In this document: piece after piece, positions 1 to 8,096 of the stretch | Position numbering within the stretch: the first letter of the stretch is position 1 | How the letters are laid out: every line of letters begins with the position of its first letter | Origin: Pseudarthrobacter sp. NIBRBAC000502772 | Lineage (GTDB): Bacteria; Actinomycetota; Actinomycetes; Actinomycetales; Micrococcaceae | Assembly: GCF_006517235.1 (NCBI RefSeq) | Contig: NZ_CP041188.1 | Location: 1,550,001-1,614,000 of the forward strand | DNA length: 64,000 nt | Direction of reading: 5' to 3' | The notes under the pieces: model-generated | The model's database searches: none | Seen by the model: only the letters and a program-made list of their open reading frames with translations | Told to the model about the DNA's origin: nothing | Translations under genes and position numbers: made by a program

Positions 1-621
1 GGTGAGGTGGCAGGAATCGCCCACGGGTTCGATCTCCCAGGTGATGCGTGAGGTGCCTTCGGCCTTCACGTCCTCGCCCCAGAGCGCGGTCATGGTCTGG
101 ACGAGTTTGCGTGGGGGATCGACTTCGATGTTTTCGCCTTCGCCCAGGAGTGCGCCGTCGGCCTTCGGGTTGCCCATCTCGAAGCGGCTGCCCGTGGTCC
201 AGTCCGATTTGATGCTGTTGCCGAACTGGTACTTGCTGCGGATATCGCTGTCCGTGATAGCTTCCCAGAGCCGCTCCGGGGTGGTCTTGATGTAGATTTC
301 GAAGATCTTTTCCATGGGACTTTCCAATCTGGTTTTGAGGTCGCTGAGTGCAGCGGCCCATGGTTGTGCATACTTGCTGACCCAGCGGTCGTGGACCAGG
401 CGGATGGGCACCGGATTGAGGAAATGGAGTTTCTCGCGACCCCGACGGCGGGTGACCACCAGGCCGGCTTCCTCCAGCAGCTTGAGGTGCTTCATGACCC
501 CATAACGGGTCATCTCGAAGTGGGCCTCGAGTGCATGGAGGGTCTGCCCGTCCTCCCGGAAGAGCTCATCGAGCAGGTCCCGGCGGGTGGGGTCGGCGAG
601 GGCCTTGAATACGGCGTCCAC
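1..621 (-). CDS. ArsR-type HTH regulator fused to SRPBCC (AHSA1-like) domain, 3' end cut by window
   Basis: A single open frame runs from a GTG at 621 off the left edge, so about 207 codons are visible. The first 100 residues are an ArsR/SmtB winged helix (FKALADPTRRDLLDELF at the start, then RYGVMKHLKLLEEAGLV as recognition helix). From about residue 103 (MEKIFEIYIKTTPERLWEAI) an AHSA1/SRPBCC ligand-binding fold follows in the same frame. I checked the frame by hand and found no stop between the domains. No metal-binding cysteine pair is visible in the HTH part. The fusion is a known family layout, thought to sense a small hydrophobic ligand; the ligand is unknown. It probably represses itself through the palindrome just upstream. 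Confidence 0.85.
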   Translation of the reverse strand, partial: MDAVFKALADPTRRDLLDELFREDGQTLHALEAHFEMTRYGVMKHLKLLEEAGLVVTRRRGREKLHFLNPVPIRLVHDRWVSKYAQPWAAALSDLKTRLESPMEKIFEIYIKTTPERLWEAITDSDIRSKYQFGNSIKSDWTTGSRFEMGNPKADGALLGEGENIEVDPPRKLVQTMTALWGEDVKAEGTSRITWEIEPVGDSCHLT

Positions 622-634
622 AGTTCAAGGATAG

Positions 635-650
635 GTGACCATTTAGTCAC
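635..650. promoter_or_regulatory. Inverted repeat, probable operator of the ArsR-SRPBCC gene
   Basis: GTGAC-CATTTA-GTCAC is a perfect 5-bp inverted repeat with a 6-bp centre, 14 bp upstream of the GTG start at 621. Position and symmetry fit autoregulation by the ArsR-type protein. Binding is inferred. Confidence 0.6.
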
Positions 651-756
651 ATGTCAACGGGTTTTGGATGTCGTTCCTACGAAGACCTGATGGTCCAAGG
701 CCAGTGAACGCCGGCACCGTCGGCGTCTGGAGCTGTACAAGCTCAAGAACCAGGCG

Positions 757-1278
757 GTGCAGGCGGAACAAGCCAGCCAGGCCCAGGTCGCTGCCCTGAT
801 GGCAGCGCACGACGCCGTGAACCGGCGGTGGCTGGACTACGAGCTTGACGTGGGAAAACTCATCGACTTCCCGGTCATGACGGATGTGCGCGAACCTCTG
901 ACGGTCGCCTTCCTCCGGGCCAAGCGCGAGGCGGACGGTTTGCGGCCGGCCAAGCCGGAGGAGATTACGACGGCGGCCCGGCTGGCGGAATACCGGGCGG
1001 CCGTGCACGGCTTCGAGCTGGCGTTCGACGTTGCGGAGCGGGAAGCCAAGCGGATCAAGGACAGCAACTTCACGGGGCCCGAACGCCAGCGGCTGGCAAC
1101 GGCCAGGAAGCTGCTCAACATCGCCTCCGACAACGCGGCGACACCTGCCGAACGGCAGACCGCGTACAAGCGCGCCCGGCGCGAGCTGGACGGTCTCATC
1201 GTCCTGCCCGAGGCCACGGTGGCTGCGCTGGAAGTAAAGATTGCCGGCGAACTGAACGCACCACACGCCCCGGAGTAA
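757..1278 (+). CDS. Hypothetical helical protein, possibly lacking its N-terminus
   Basis: A 173-residue frame begins at GTG 757 and ends in APE at 1278. It is rich in Ala, Arg, Glu and Leu and looks mostly helical; no catalytic motif or membrane segment is visible. The frame is open upstream to a TGA at 688-690 and reads like protein there too (SERRHRRRLELYKLKNQA), but holds no ATG. Either the GTG is used or the gene has lost its true start by rearrangement next to the divergent ArsR-type gene. No Shine-Dalgarno sequence precedes the GTG. I do not recognise the family. Confidence 0.6.
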   Translation: MQAEQASQAQVAALMAAHDAVNRRWLDYELDVGKLIDFPVMTDVREPLTVAFLRAKREADGLRPAKPEEITTAARLAEYRAAVHGFELAFDVAEREAKRIKDSNFTGPERQRLATARKLLNIASDNAATPAERQTAYKRARRELDGLIVLPEATVAALEVKIAGELNAPHAPE

Positions 1279-1416
1279 GGGAGTGCGACGGCGGTACCAG
1301 GGTTGGGTGCGGGCGCCATCCGGCTGACCTGCGCCCAGGTAGCAACTAACCATTGACTACGGGTTCCAGCGGTCTAGCATGAGGCGCATCAGGACATTTG
1401 AAGGAGGAGATGTGTG

Positions 1417-1848
1417 ATGTCACGCGCCGAAGTAGAGCAGCTTGACGACCGCGGAATGGCCGCCTGGGACCAGCACGATACGGCGGCGTTCGCCGACCTG
1501 CTGGCCGATGATTTCACCTTTACGGATGTAATGGCCCCCGAGCCGTTCCGCACGCGGGAGCAGGTCCGGGCCTACATGGACACCTGGTTCATGGCGTTTC
1601 CGGATATGCGCGTCAGGACCACCCGGCGGGTGGTCAGTGATGACGAGGTGGCGGCGGAAGTGGAATTCACCGGCACAAACACCGGGCCGATGCGGATGGG
1701 GGACCAGGAAATTCCGGCCACGGGCAAATCCGTAGTGGGAACAGGAACCTATTTCGCTTCCGTCGCCGACGGAAAGATCGCCTCGTTCCGCGCCCATCCG
1801 GATGTTGCCGCACTGATGGGGCAGCTTGGGCTGATGCCCGGGATGTGA
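1417..1848 (+). CDS. SnoaL-like / ester cyclase-type protein
   Basis: The 143-residue product has the NTF2-like alpha+beta barrel pattern of SnoaL-type proteins: an N-terminal helix (WDQHDTAAFADLLADDFTF), a FPDMRV strand, and a C-terminal GKIASFRAHPD segment. Such proteins act as small cyclases, isomerases or ligand binders in the cytoplasm; the substrate cannot be told. A strong Shine-Dalgarno sequence AAGGAGG (1401-1407) lies 9 nt before ATG 1417, which is preferred over GTG 1414. It is monocistronic, with 131 bp before the next gene. Confidence 0.85.
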   Translation: MSRAEVEQLDDRGMAAWDQHDTAAFADLLADDFTFTDVMAPEPFRTREQVRAYMDTWFMAFPDMRVRTTRRVVSDDEVAAEVEFTGTNTGPMRMGDQEIPATGKSVVGTGTYFASVADGKIASFRAHPDVAALMGQLGLMPGM

Positions 1849-1980
1849 CCGGGGCGCGAGGCTGGCCAGCGCCGGCGCCCAGGGGGTGGTGAGCGTTTCG
1901 CCGGTTTCCGGCGAGCTCGACTCGCCGCGCGCCCCGAGTAGGTTCGTGACCCAAAGCAACTATGCACCAGACTTAGGGGC

Positions 1981-3342
1981 GTGACGAACAAACCCCGTCC
2001 CGGGCTCGCGATCGCTGCGCTCAGCCTCGGCACCTCCCTGAACCCGCTGAACTCGTCCATGATCGCTGTCGCGCTGGTGGTTTTGCGGGAGGATTTCGCG
2101 CTCGACGTCGCCACCGTCACCTGGGTGATCACCTCGTTCTACCTTGCGTCCGCGGCCGGGCAGCCGCTGATGGGCAGGCTCGCGGACCGTTTCGGGCCGC
2201 GCCGCCTGTTCACATTCGGGATGGCACTGGTGGCGGTGACCTGCGCGCTGGCGCCGTTCGCGCCCAACTTCGCACTGGTCTGCGTGGCCCGCGCGCTCAT
2301 GGCCGTGGGGACGGCGACGGCGTACCCGTCCGCCGTCGTGATGGTCACCGAACTGAGCCGGCTGGCGAAGCTCCCGCCCACCCGACCGCTGGGCCGGATC
2401 CAGATGGCGAACACGTCGGCGGCCGCGGTGGGACCCGTCGTCGGCGGTTTGCTGGTGAGCCTGCTGGGCTGGCAGGCGCTGTTCGCCGTCAACGTACCGC
2501 TCGCGCTGCTGGCGCTGATTGTGGTGCACCGGACCGCGCCGGCCGACGCCGGACGCGAAACCGGGAAGCTCTCCACCCTGATCCGCGACTCCGACATCCC
2601 CGGCATCCTGGCCTTCGTCGCCTCGCTGATGCTCGCAATGATGGCGCTGCTGAACGTGATGCCGGGATACCGCTGGTGGCTCCTGGGCGCGGCGACCGTC
2701 ATTGCCGCGCTGTTCGCGTGGCGGGAGCTGCGCTTCCGTCCACCGTTCCTGGACCTGCGGCTGCTGGGCCGGAACCGGCCGCTGCTGCTGGTGTATCTGG
2801 TGTTCGTCGTCTTCAGCGGCGTGTACTACTTTGCGTTTTTCGGCCTGCCTCAGCTGCTGCAGGAGGCAGGACATTACGACGCCGGGCTGGTGGGCCTGCT
2901 GATGTTCCCCCTGGCGGCGATGTCCGTGCTGGTCACGCCGGTGACGGTGCGGCTGATTGAGCGGTTCGGCGTGCGTTCGGTGTTGATCGCCGGTGCGCTG
3001 ATCCTGCTGGTTGGCTCGGGCGGGCTGGGGGCGTTGACGATGTCCCTGTGGCCGCCCTTGGTGTTTGTGCTGACCGCGTTGCTGGGTGTGCCGTACGGAG
3101 TGGTGAGCACGGCGTCGAACCAAGGCCTGTACGTGTCCGCCCGGCCGGAGGAAAGGGGAGTGGCGGCCGGTATTTTCCAGACCTGCCGCTACCTTGGCGC
3201 CATCGCGGCGACGGTGCTGATCGGTGTGCTGTACGGGCCGGGCGTAAACCAGACGAACTGGGGGCTGATGGTTCTGGTGATGCTGGGGCTGGGCGCCGTG
3301 GTGCTGGGGTTGTCAGTGGCGTGGAAGCGGAAGGGCGTTTAG
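1981..3342 (+). CDS. MFS transporter, DHA2-type (EmrB/QacA-like) exporter
   Basis: The 453-residue membrane protein starts with NSSMIAVALVVLREDF, typical of the first helix of drug:H+ antiporters, and has the MFS loop motif GRLADRFGPRRL between helices 2 and 3. About 12-14 hydrophobic segments are visible, and a basic tail (WKRKGV) lies at the end. Probable role: proton-driven export of drugs or metabolites. The start is a GTG with a weak upstream G-rich site; no better start keeps the first helix. No regulator is adjacent, so the substrate remains open. Confidence 0.85.
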   Translation: MTNKPRPGLAIAALSLGTSLNPLNSSMIAVALVVLREDFALDVATVTWVITSFYLASAAGQPLMGRLADRFGPRRLFTFGMALVAVTCALAPFAPNFALVCVARALMAVGTATAYPSAVVMVTELSRLAKLPPTRPLGRIQMANTSAAAVGPVVGGLLVSLLGWQALFAVNVPLALLALIVVHRTAPADAGRETGKLSTLIRDSDIPGILAFVASLMLAMMALLNVMPGYRWWLLGAATVIAALFAWRELRFRPPFLDLRLLGRNRPLLLVYLVFVVFSGVYYFAFFGLPQLLQEAGHYDAGLVGLLMFPLAAMSVLVTPVTVRLIERFGVRSVLIAGALILLVGSGGLGALTMSLWPPLVFVLTALLGVPYGVVSTASNQGLYVSARPEERGVAAGIFQTCRYLGAIAATVLIGVLYGPGVNQTNWGLMVLVMLGLGAVVLGLSVAWKRKGV

Positions 3343-3358
3343 GTGTGTTCGTGCTGAT

Positions 3359-4711
3359 TCATGAGAAGCCGAAGACCAGCGGGAAGACCACAACCACCAT
3401 CGCTGCCCAGGCGCCGTAGACCGGCAGGTACCGCGTCTGCCAGCGCTCGAGCTGTGAGAAAGGGCGTCGGCGCCGCAGGAATCCGACGGCGAGCCAGGCC
3501 GCCCGGACCAGGTGCACCAGCAGCAGGAGGTTCAGGCCGAGGGCCGCGACCTTGTTGGGGCTGAAACCGAATTCGGCAATGCGGGTCAGCATCGCGGTCA
3601 GCATCACAGCGTCCACCGCGAGGGCCGCGACCACAAGCACCAGCTGCAGCGCATCCGCCAGCCTCGGCGGTGCGAGCGGATCGCGGGCGGAAATCGAGTA
3701 GAGCAGCAGGCACAGGACCAGCACGAGGATCGCGTCCATGAGGATCAGCAGGTCCCGGTTGACGTCGGTGAGTCCGCCGGCAGCCGCGAATACGCCCAGG
3801 AGGGTCAGCAGCATGATGATCGTCAGGGGCGTGAACACCCGCGTGAGGACGGGGGCGATGTTCTCGACGACGTTCTGCTTGGCCTCGACGAGCCACGCGG
3901 CGACGATGAGTGCCCCCGGCATCGCGAAAGGCAGGATCCACTCCGCCAGGATGGGCTCCAGGTCGACGCCGACAACCTGCAGGGCCGCGAACGTGAGCCC
4001 CACCAGGACGGCGCCGCCCAGCGCCAGGAGCGTGTAGTAGATCGCGAGCTCACCGGTGAACCGGGCGAAGTCCATGCGCCGGCTGTCGGAACGCCACCTC
4101 CCTCCGGCATACGCCACCCCGGCCAGCAGCCACAGGGCGACGGGGGCGTGCAGGATGGCGAGAAGCTCGGTGGAACCGCCGGAGGCGAAGGGGTAGACGT
4201 TGACAACCACCGCCAGCGCGGCGAAGGGGACGAGCAGCATCGCCGCCACGCGCGGCGTGAGCCGGCGGGTCCACACGAAGTAGCCGGCGAGGAACGGGAA
4301 GACCAACAGGCCGAGGTTGCGCGCCTGGGCTGCGCCGTCGTCGAGCCAGGCCAGTCCGGCCTTGACCGCAATGCCAGCCCCGACGGCGAACGCGAGAACC
4401 ACCGCCAGCTCGCGCCACGGTGGCGCCCCGCCGTCGTCGGAGCTTTCCGGGACGAGAACGAGCTGCTTCCAGAGCCGGTCTGAGTGCTCGCGGGCAAACT
4501 CGCGCGAGACGGCGTCCAGGTTGCCCAGGCGCTTGATCGCGACGAGGAAGGCTTCCTCGTCATCGAGCCCGGTCGCTTGGCGGTCGGCGATCTGCCCGCG
4601 CAGATGGTCCTCCAGCTCGTCGATGTCGGCGGCGGAGATCGCCTGGCGGCGCTGGACGTATCCGCGCCACTGTTCGATCTGGGCCTCCAGTTCCGCGTGC
4701 GGCTCCATCAT
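3359..4711 (-). CDS. Membrane protein with N-terminal permease-prefix domain, PadR partner
   Basis: The 450-residue protein has a soluble N-terminal domain of about 110 residues (ELEAQIEQWRGYVQRRQAIS, then DIDELEDHLRGQIADR), the permease-prefix type seen beside PadR regulators, then about nine or ten hydrophobic helices to the C-terminus. The chosen ATG (4711) overlaps the padR stop by an ATGA, showing translational coupling; another in-frame ATG lies at 4717. The gene probably forms a two-gene operon with the PadR regulator. Function is unknown; related proteins are annotated only as permease-prefix membrane proteins. Confidence 0.8.
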   Translation of the reverse strand: MMEPHAELEAQIEQWRGYVQRRQAISAADIDELEDHLRGQIADRQATGLDDEEAFLVAIKRLGNLDAVSREFAREHSDRLWKQLVLVPESSDDGGAPPWRELAVVLAFAVGAGIAVKAGLAWLDDGAAQARNLGLLVFPFLAGYFVWTRRLTPRVAAMLLVPFAALAVVVNVYPFASGGSTELLAILHAPVALWLLAGVAYAGGRWRSDSRRMDFARFTGELAIYYTLLALGGAVLVGLTFAALQVVGVDLEPILAEWILPFAMPGALIVAAWLVEAKQNVVENIAPVLTRVFTPLTIIMLLTLLGVFAAAGGLTDVNRDLLILMDAILVLVLCLLLYSISARDPLAPPRLADALQLVLVVAALAVDAVMLTAMLTRIAEFGFSPNKVAALGLNLLLLVHLVRAAWLAVGFLRRRRPFSQLERWQTRYLPVYGAWAAMVVVVFPLVFGFS

Positions 4712-5070
4712 GCCCATCCCGCGGCCGGGGCTGGCGGTTGCTGGGCCGTCTGCCACACCTGGCGCAGTGCCGAGGCGACGACGGACCACTGCTCCTGCCT
4801 GTCGGCGAGTGCATCCCGGCCGGCCGGCGTGATCGCGTAGTGCTTGCGCCGGCGCCCGGCCTCGGAGGTGCCCCACAACGACGACACGTAGCCGAGCCGT
4901 TCCAGCCGGTGAAGCAGCGGATAGAGCATGCCGTCGGTCCATTGCATGCCCCCGCCCGACAGCTCACTCACGCGCTTGAGGATCGCGTAGCCGTACAGAT
5001 CGCCCTCCGTCAGTATCCCCAGCACGAGCGGGGTTGCCGACGCGGCGACCAGGTCCTTATCGATGCGCAT
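4708..5070 (-). CDS. PadR family transcriptional regulator
   Basis: The 120-residue protein has the PadR winged helix: LVLGILTEGDLYGYAILKR, then MQWTDGMLYPLLHRLERLGY and the wing SEAGRRRKHYAITPAGRDAL. The start MRIDKDL at 5070 has a good Shine-Dalgarno sequence (AGGAGGTGCC on the minus strand). Its stop overlaps the start of the membrane protein at 4711. PadR proteins repress membrane-protein or stress genes and release DNA on binding hydrophobic ligands. A near-perfect inverted repeat directly upstream is the likely operator, so this operon is probably self-repressed. Confidence 0.9.
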   Translation of the reverse strand: MRIDKDLVAASATPLVLGILTEGDLYGYAILKRVSELSGGGMQWTDGMLYPLLHRLERLGYVSSLWGTSEAGRRRKHYAITPAGRDALADRQEQWSVVASALRQVWQTAQQPPAPAAGWA

Positions 5071-5079
5071 GGCACCTCC

Positions 5080-5125
5080 TATACATAGAACTGTAAGGCA
5101 TTGGAGCATAGCAGTTCTAGGTATA
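5080..5125. promoter_or_regulatory. 14-bp inverted repeat upstream of padR, probable PadR operator
   Basis: TATACATAGAACTG (5080-5093) and CAGTTCTAGGTATA (5112-5125) are inverted repeats with one mismatch and 18 bp between them, starting 10 bp upstream of the padR ATG. Each TATAC-TAGAACT arm also contains -10-like sequence, so bound repressor would cover the promoter. PadR binding is inferred. Confidence 0.65.
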
Positions 5126-5143
5126 GCAAGCGGCGTCGTAAGA

Positions 5144-5205
5144 TCGAGTTAGTGCGTGCCCGCCCGCTCCTCGATGGGCCGCGGCGGCCGGGACCAGCAG
5201 CGGTC
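5144..5205 (-). pseudogene. Remnant of the 3' end of an MFS transporter gene, internally deleted
   Basis: This 62-bp stretch matches two separate parts of the MFS gene at 17825-19063. Its left part matches 17820-17866, including the stop codon, with two mismatches; its right part matches 17947-17976. The two parts join at the shared sequence GGGCCGCGG, as expected if about 80 bp were lost between short direct repeats. It is a footprint of an earlier second copy or of a recombination event, and lies between the padR operator and the glycosyltransferase. Confidence 0.7.
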
Positions 5206-5257
5206 ATGCGGAGTGAGGCGTTCACCATCGCTACCTCACCTGACAGGAGACTTACCA

Positions 5258-6520
5258 TTGAAGGTATTGATCATGACGCTGGGGACGCGCGGGGATGTCC
5301 AGCCGTTCATAGCGCTGGCTCGGGGATTGCTCGCTGCCGGGCACGAGGTGGTGCTCGCCGCGCCGCAACGGTTCGCCGGATTCGTCGCCGGTCATGGCGT
5401 GCCCTTCGCTGGAGTGGATGACGGCCCGATGCGGTTGATGGACGACCCGGCAATGGTGATCGAGGGCGGTGTGCGCGCACGGCTGCGACAGGTGCGGACC
5501 ATGCCGGCCATGTTCACCCAACTGCTGGCCGACTGCTGGGCTGTCGCTTCGCAAGGTGCGGGTGCTGGTGCGGATGTCGTGGTGCACAACGGCCAGATCA
5601 TCGCCGGGCAGCACGTGGCCGAGAAGCTCGGTATCCCGGCGGTGCTTGCTCTGCCGATTCCGATGTACGTGCCGACCAGGGAGTTTCCGTGGCCGGGCGT
5701 GGGCATGCCGTCCTGGCTGCCTGCCTCGGCAAATCGGGCCACGTTCGCGGGGATGAAGGCCCCTGCGGCAATATTCGGCCGGGTCGTCGACCGGTGGCGC
5801 GAAGACACACTCGATCTTCCGCGCCGCCGCGGACGGCACGACCCGCTGCGCCGACCGGACAACGGCCAGGTGCCGGTGCTGCACGCATTCAGTCCCTCGG
5901 TGCTGCCCCGGCCAGTGGACTGGCCGGACTCGGTGCACACTACCGGCTACTGGTTCCTTCCGCCCTCGGATGAGGCGCTGCCGCCGCAGGTCGAGGACTT
6001 TCTTCGTGCCGGCGACCCACCGGTGTTCGTCGGATTCGGCTCAATGTCCGGCAGGGACCCCGCGCGCAGCACCGCCATGGTGCTGGAGGCCGCACGCCGT
6101 GCTGAGAAACGCCTGGTGATCGGCGTGGGATGGGGCGGACTGGAGAGCAGTATGTCCAGTGATGACGCTTTTGCCGTGGAGGACGTCGACTACCTGAGGT
6201 TGTTCCCGCGGATGGCTGCCGTGGTGCACCACGGGGGTGCAGGCACAGCCGGCACCGCATTCGCCTCCGGGCGCCCGCAAGTGGTGTGCCCGTTCGTCGC
6301 CGACCAGCCGTTCTGGGCCCGGCTGGCGCACGACCGCGGTGTCGCTCCCGCGCCGCAGCCGCAACGCCACCTCACGGCACCCGGCCTCGCCTCTGCCATC
6401 ACCACCGCCGCCACAGATCCCGATATGGCGCGCGCCGCCGAAGAGCTGGGCCACCGTGTACGCGCCGAGGACGGAATATCCGCAGCGGTGACCGCACTGG
6501 AGCGCATCGCGGAGCCATAA
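5258..6520 (+). CDS. UDP-sugar-type glycosyltransferase (GT1/GT28-like, COG1819)
   Basis: The 420-residue enzyme begins KVLIMTLGTRGDVQPF, the N-terminal Rossmann strand and GTRGD loop of sterol and macrolide-type glycosyltransferases. Near the end it has the nucleotide-sugar signature VVHHGGAGTAGTAFASG followed by PFVADQPFWA. The probable reaction is transfer of a sugar from a nucleotide donor to a lipid or drug acceptor; the acceptor is unknown. I chose TTG 5258 because AGGAG (5245-5249) lies 8 nt upstream and the family motif begins at once; the longer upstream frame overlaps the MFS remnant. The TrkH gene converges on it 70 bp downstream. Confidence 0.85.
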   Translation: MKVLIMTLGTRGDVQPFIALARGLLAAGHEVVLAAPQRFAGFVAGHGVPFAGVDDGPMRLMDDPAMVIEGGVRARLRQVRTMPAMFTQLLADCWAVASQGAGAGADVVVHNGQIIAGQHVAEKLGIPAVLALPIPMYVPTREFPWPGVGMPSWLPASANRATFAGMKAPAAIFGRVVDRWREDTLDLPRRRGRHDPLRRPDNGQVPVLHAFSPSVLPRPVDWPDSVHTTGYWFLPPSDEALPPQVEDFLRAGDPPVFVGFGSMSGRDPARSTAMVLEAARRAEKRLVIGVGWGGLESSMSSDDAFAVEDVDYLRLFPRMAAVVHHGGAGTAGTAFASGRPQVVCPFVADQPFWARLAHDRGVAPAPQPQRHLTAPGLASAITTAATDPDMARAAEELGHRVRAEDGISAAVTALERIAEP

Positions 6521-6590
6521 GCACGGGGCGCGTGGCGGGGGTGTGCCAGCTCTGGCTTGCTGGGTGTTTCCCATGGTGCGAGGCGCGAGG

Positions 6591-8096
6591 CTAGCCGATG
6601 ATGGGTCGTTCTTCCGGGAGCTGGTAGAGGCGTGGACGGGAAGACAGTGCCAGGGCGGAGGCGACGGTGATGGTGCCGATGCGGCCGGTGAACATAAGAG
6701 CCATGAGTACCCATTGGGCGTTGGGTGGAAGGCTGGCAGTGATGCCGGCGCTCAGTCCTACGGTGGCGAACGCGGAAATAGATTCGAAGAGGACCTTGTC
6801 CAGGCTGTGGTCCGTGAACATGAGAAGCAGCAGGGTGCCGCTGACCACCGCGGCGACACCGAGAAGTGCGACGGACAGGGCCTGGCGTTGCACGGAAGAG
6901 CTGATGGAGCGGTGGGCAATGGTGACGTGATCGCGGCCCCGGATCTCGTTCCAGATCGCGAACCCAAGGACCAGGAAAGTGGTGATCTTGATGCCGCCGG
7001 CGGTGCCTGCACTGCCGCCGCCGATGAACATCAGAACATTGGTGACCATGAGGGTTTCAGGGGTGGCGGAGGCGTAATCAATGCTATTAAAGCCTGCGGT
7101 GCGCGGGAAGACACTCCCTGCCAGGGTCGCGAGGAGTTTCCCGCCCACCGACATCGGCCCCAGAGTCTCCTCGCGGTTCCATTCAAAGGCGCCGAAGAGC
7201 GCGAACCCGGCCGCGAGGAGTACGAGCGTGCCGTAGACGGTCAGACGAAGGTGGACGGTCCAGTCTTTTATCCTGACACCGCCCCTCAGGAGGGCGATGA
7301 GTACGGGGAATCCGAGCCCTCCGGCGATCACCGCCATGCAGACCGGGATGATGATCCAGGGGTCGTCGGCGAAGCTGATCAGGCTGTCGCTGTAGAGGGC
7401 GAAGCCGGCGTTGTTGAACGCTGAAACAGCATGAAACGTCCCGTGCCAGAGGGCTGTGCCCGGGTTGTCGTCGTAGGCAAACCAGAAGCGGATGGTGAGA
7501 ACGGCAGCTGTGGCCGCTTCGAAAACCACCATGATCCGGGCGACCCTGAAAAGGACGGAACGGACGTCGCCGAAGTTCAGGGTGTGCGTTTCGGACTGTG
7601 CGACGAGCTGGCCCCGGAGCCCGATGCTTTTGCGCACGAGCAGCGCCAACAACGTTGCCAATGTCATGATGCCGAATCCGCCGACTTGTATCAGTCCGAG
7701 GATCACTGCGTGTCCGAAGGGCGTCCAGAACGTTGGGGTGTCGACGGTGATCAGTCCTGTGACGCAGACAGCCGAGACGGCGGTGAACAGGGCCGGAAGG
7801 ACCGGGTCGGCCTCTGCCGCCGTCCGGGCGGCGGGCAGCATCAGGAGTCCTGAGCCCAGGAGAATCACGGCGAGGAACGCCAGGGGCACTGAGCGGACGG
7901 GATGCAGCAGCCCGCGTCCGATACTGTCGCCTTGGGCTTTGATCAGGGACTGAATTCGTTGGCCGCCACTCTCGGGGCGGCGTTGCGGGTCTTCAGACCC
8001 TTTTCTCTTCCGCCGGACTTCACTCTGGCACCTCCTCGGCTTCTGCTGCGACGTTGCGGATACCCCTCGGCCGCCCGGCCTTGACCCACGCCCCAT
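6591..8096 (-). CDS. TrkH/KtrB family potassium uptake protein
   Basis: The 501-residue membrane protein shows the four pore-loop repeats of the TrkH/KtrB superfamily: TAVSAVCVTGLI, HAVSAFNNAGF, GSVFPRTAGFNS and ISAFATVGLS, each with the filter glycine. It forms the K+-conducting subunit, normally gated by a cytoplasmic TrkA/KtrA RCK protein, which is not in this window. The upstream permease gene overlaps it by 77 bp if ATG 8096 is used; no ATG or GTG lies between there and the first helix, so the start is uncertain. Both genes are probably co-transcribed and work in K+ homeostasis. Confidence 0.88.
   Translation of the reverse strand: MGRGSRPGGRGVSATSQQKPRRCQSEVRRKRKGSEDPQRRPESGGQRIQSLIKAQGDSIGRGLLHPVRSVPLAFLAVILLGSGLLMLPAARTAAEADPVLPALFTAVSAVCVTGLITVDTPTFWTPFGHAVILGLIQVGGFGIMTLATLLALLVRKSIGLRGQLVAQSETHTLNFGDVRSVLFRVARIMVVFEAATAAVLTIRFWFAYDDNPGTALWHGTFHAVSAFNNAGFALYSDSLISFADDPWIIIPVCMAVIAGGLGFPVLIALLRGGVRIKDWTVHLRLTVYGTLVLLAAGFALFGAFEWNREETLGPMSVGGKLLATLAGSVFPRTAGFNSIDYASATPETLMVTNVLMFIGGGSAGTAGGIKITTFLVLGFAIWNEIRGRDHVTIAHRSISSSVQRQALSVALLGVAAVVSGTLLLLMFTDHSLDKVLFESISAFATVGLSAGITASLPPNAQWVLMALMFTGRIGTITVASALALSSRPRLYQLPEERPIIG

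Noticed and set aside
1960..3123. Long open frame antisense to the MFS gene
   Set aside because: It is rich in Arg, His and Gln with no motif, typical of the reverse frame of high-GC coding DNA. The plus-strand MFS protein explains the region.
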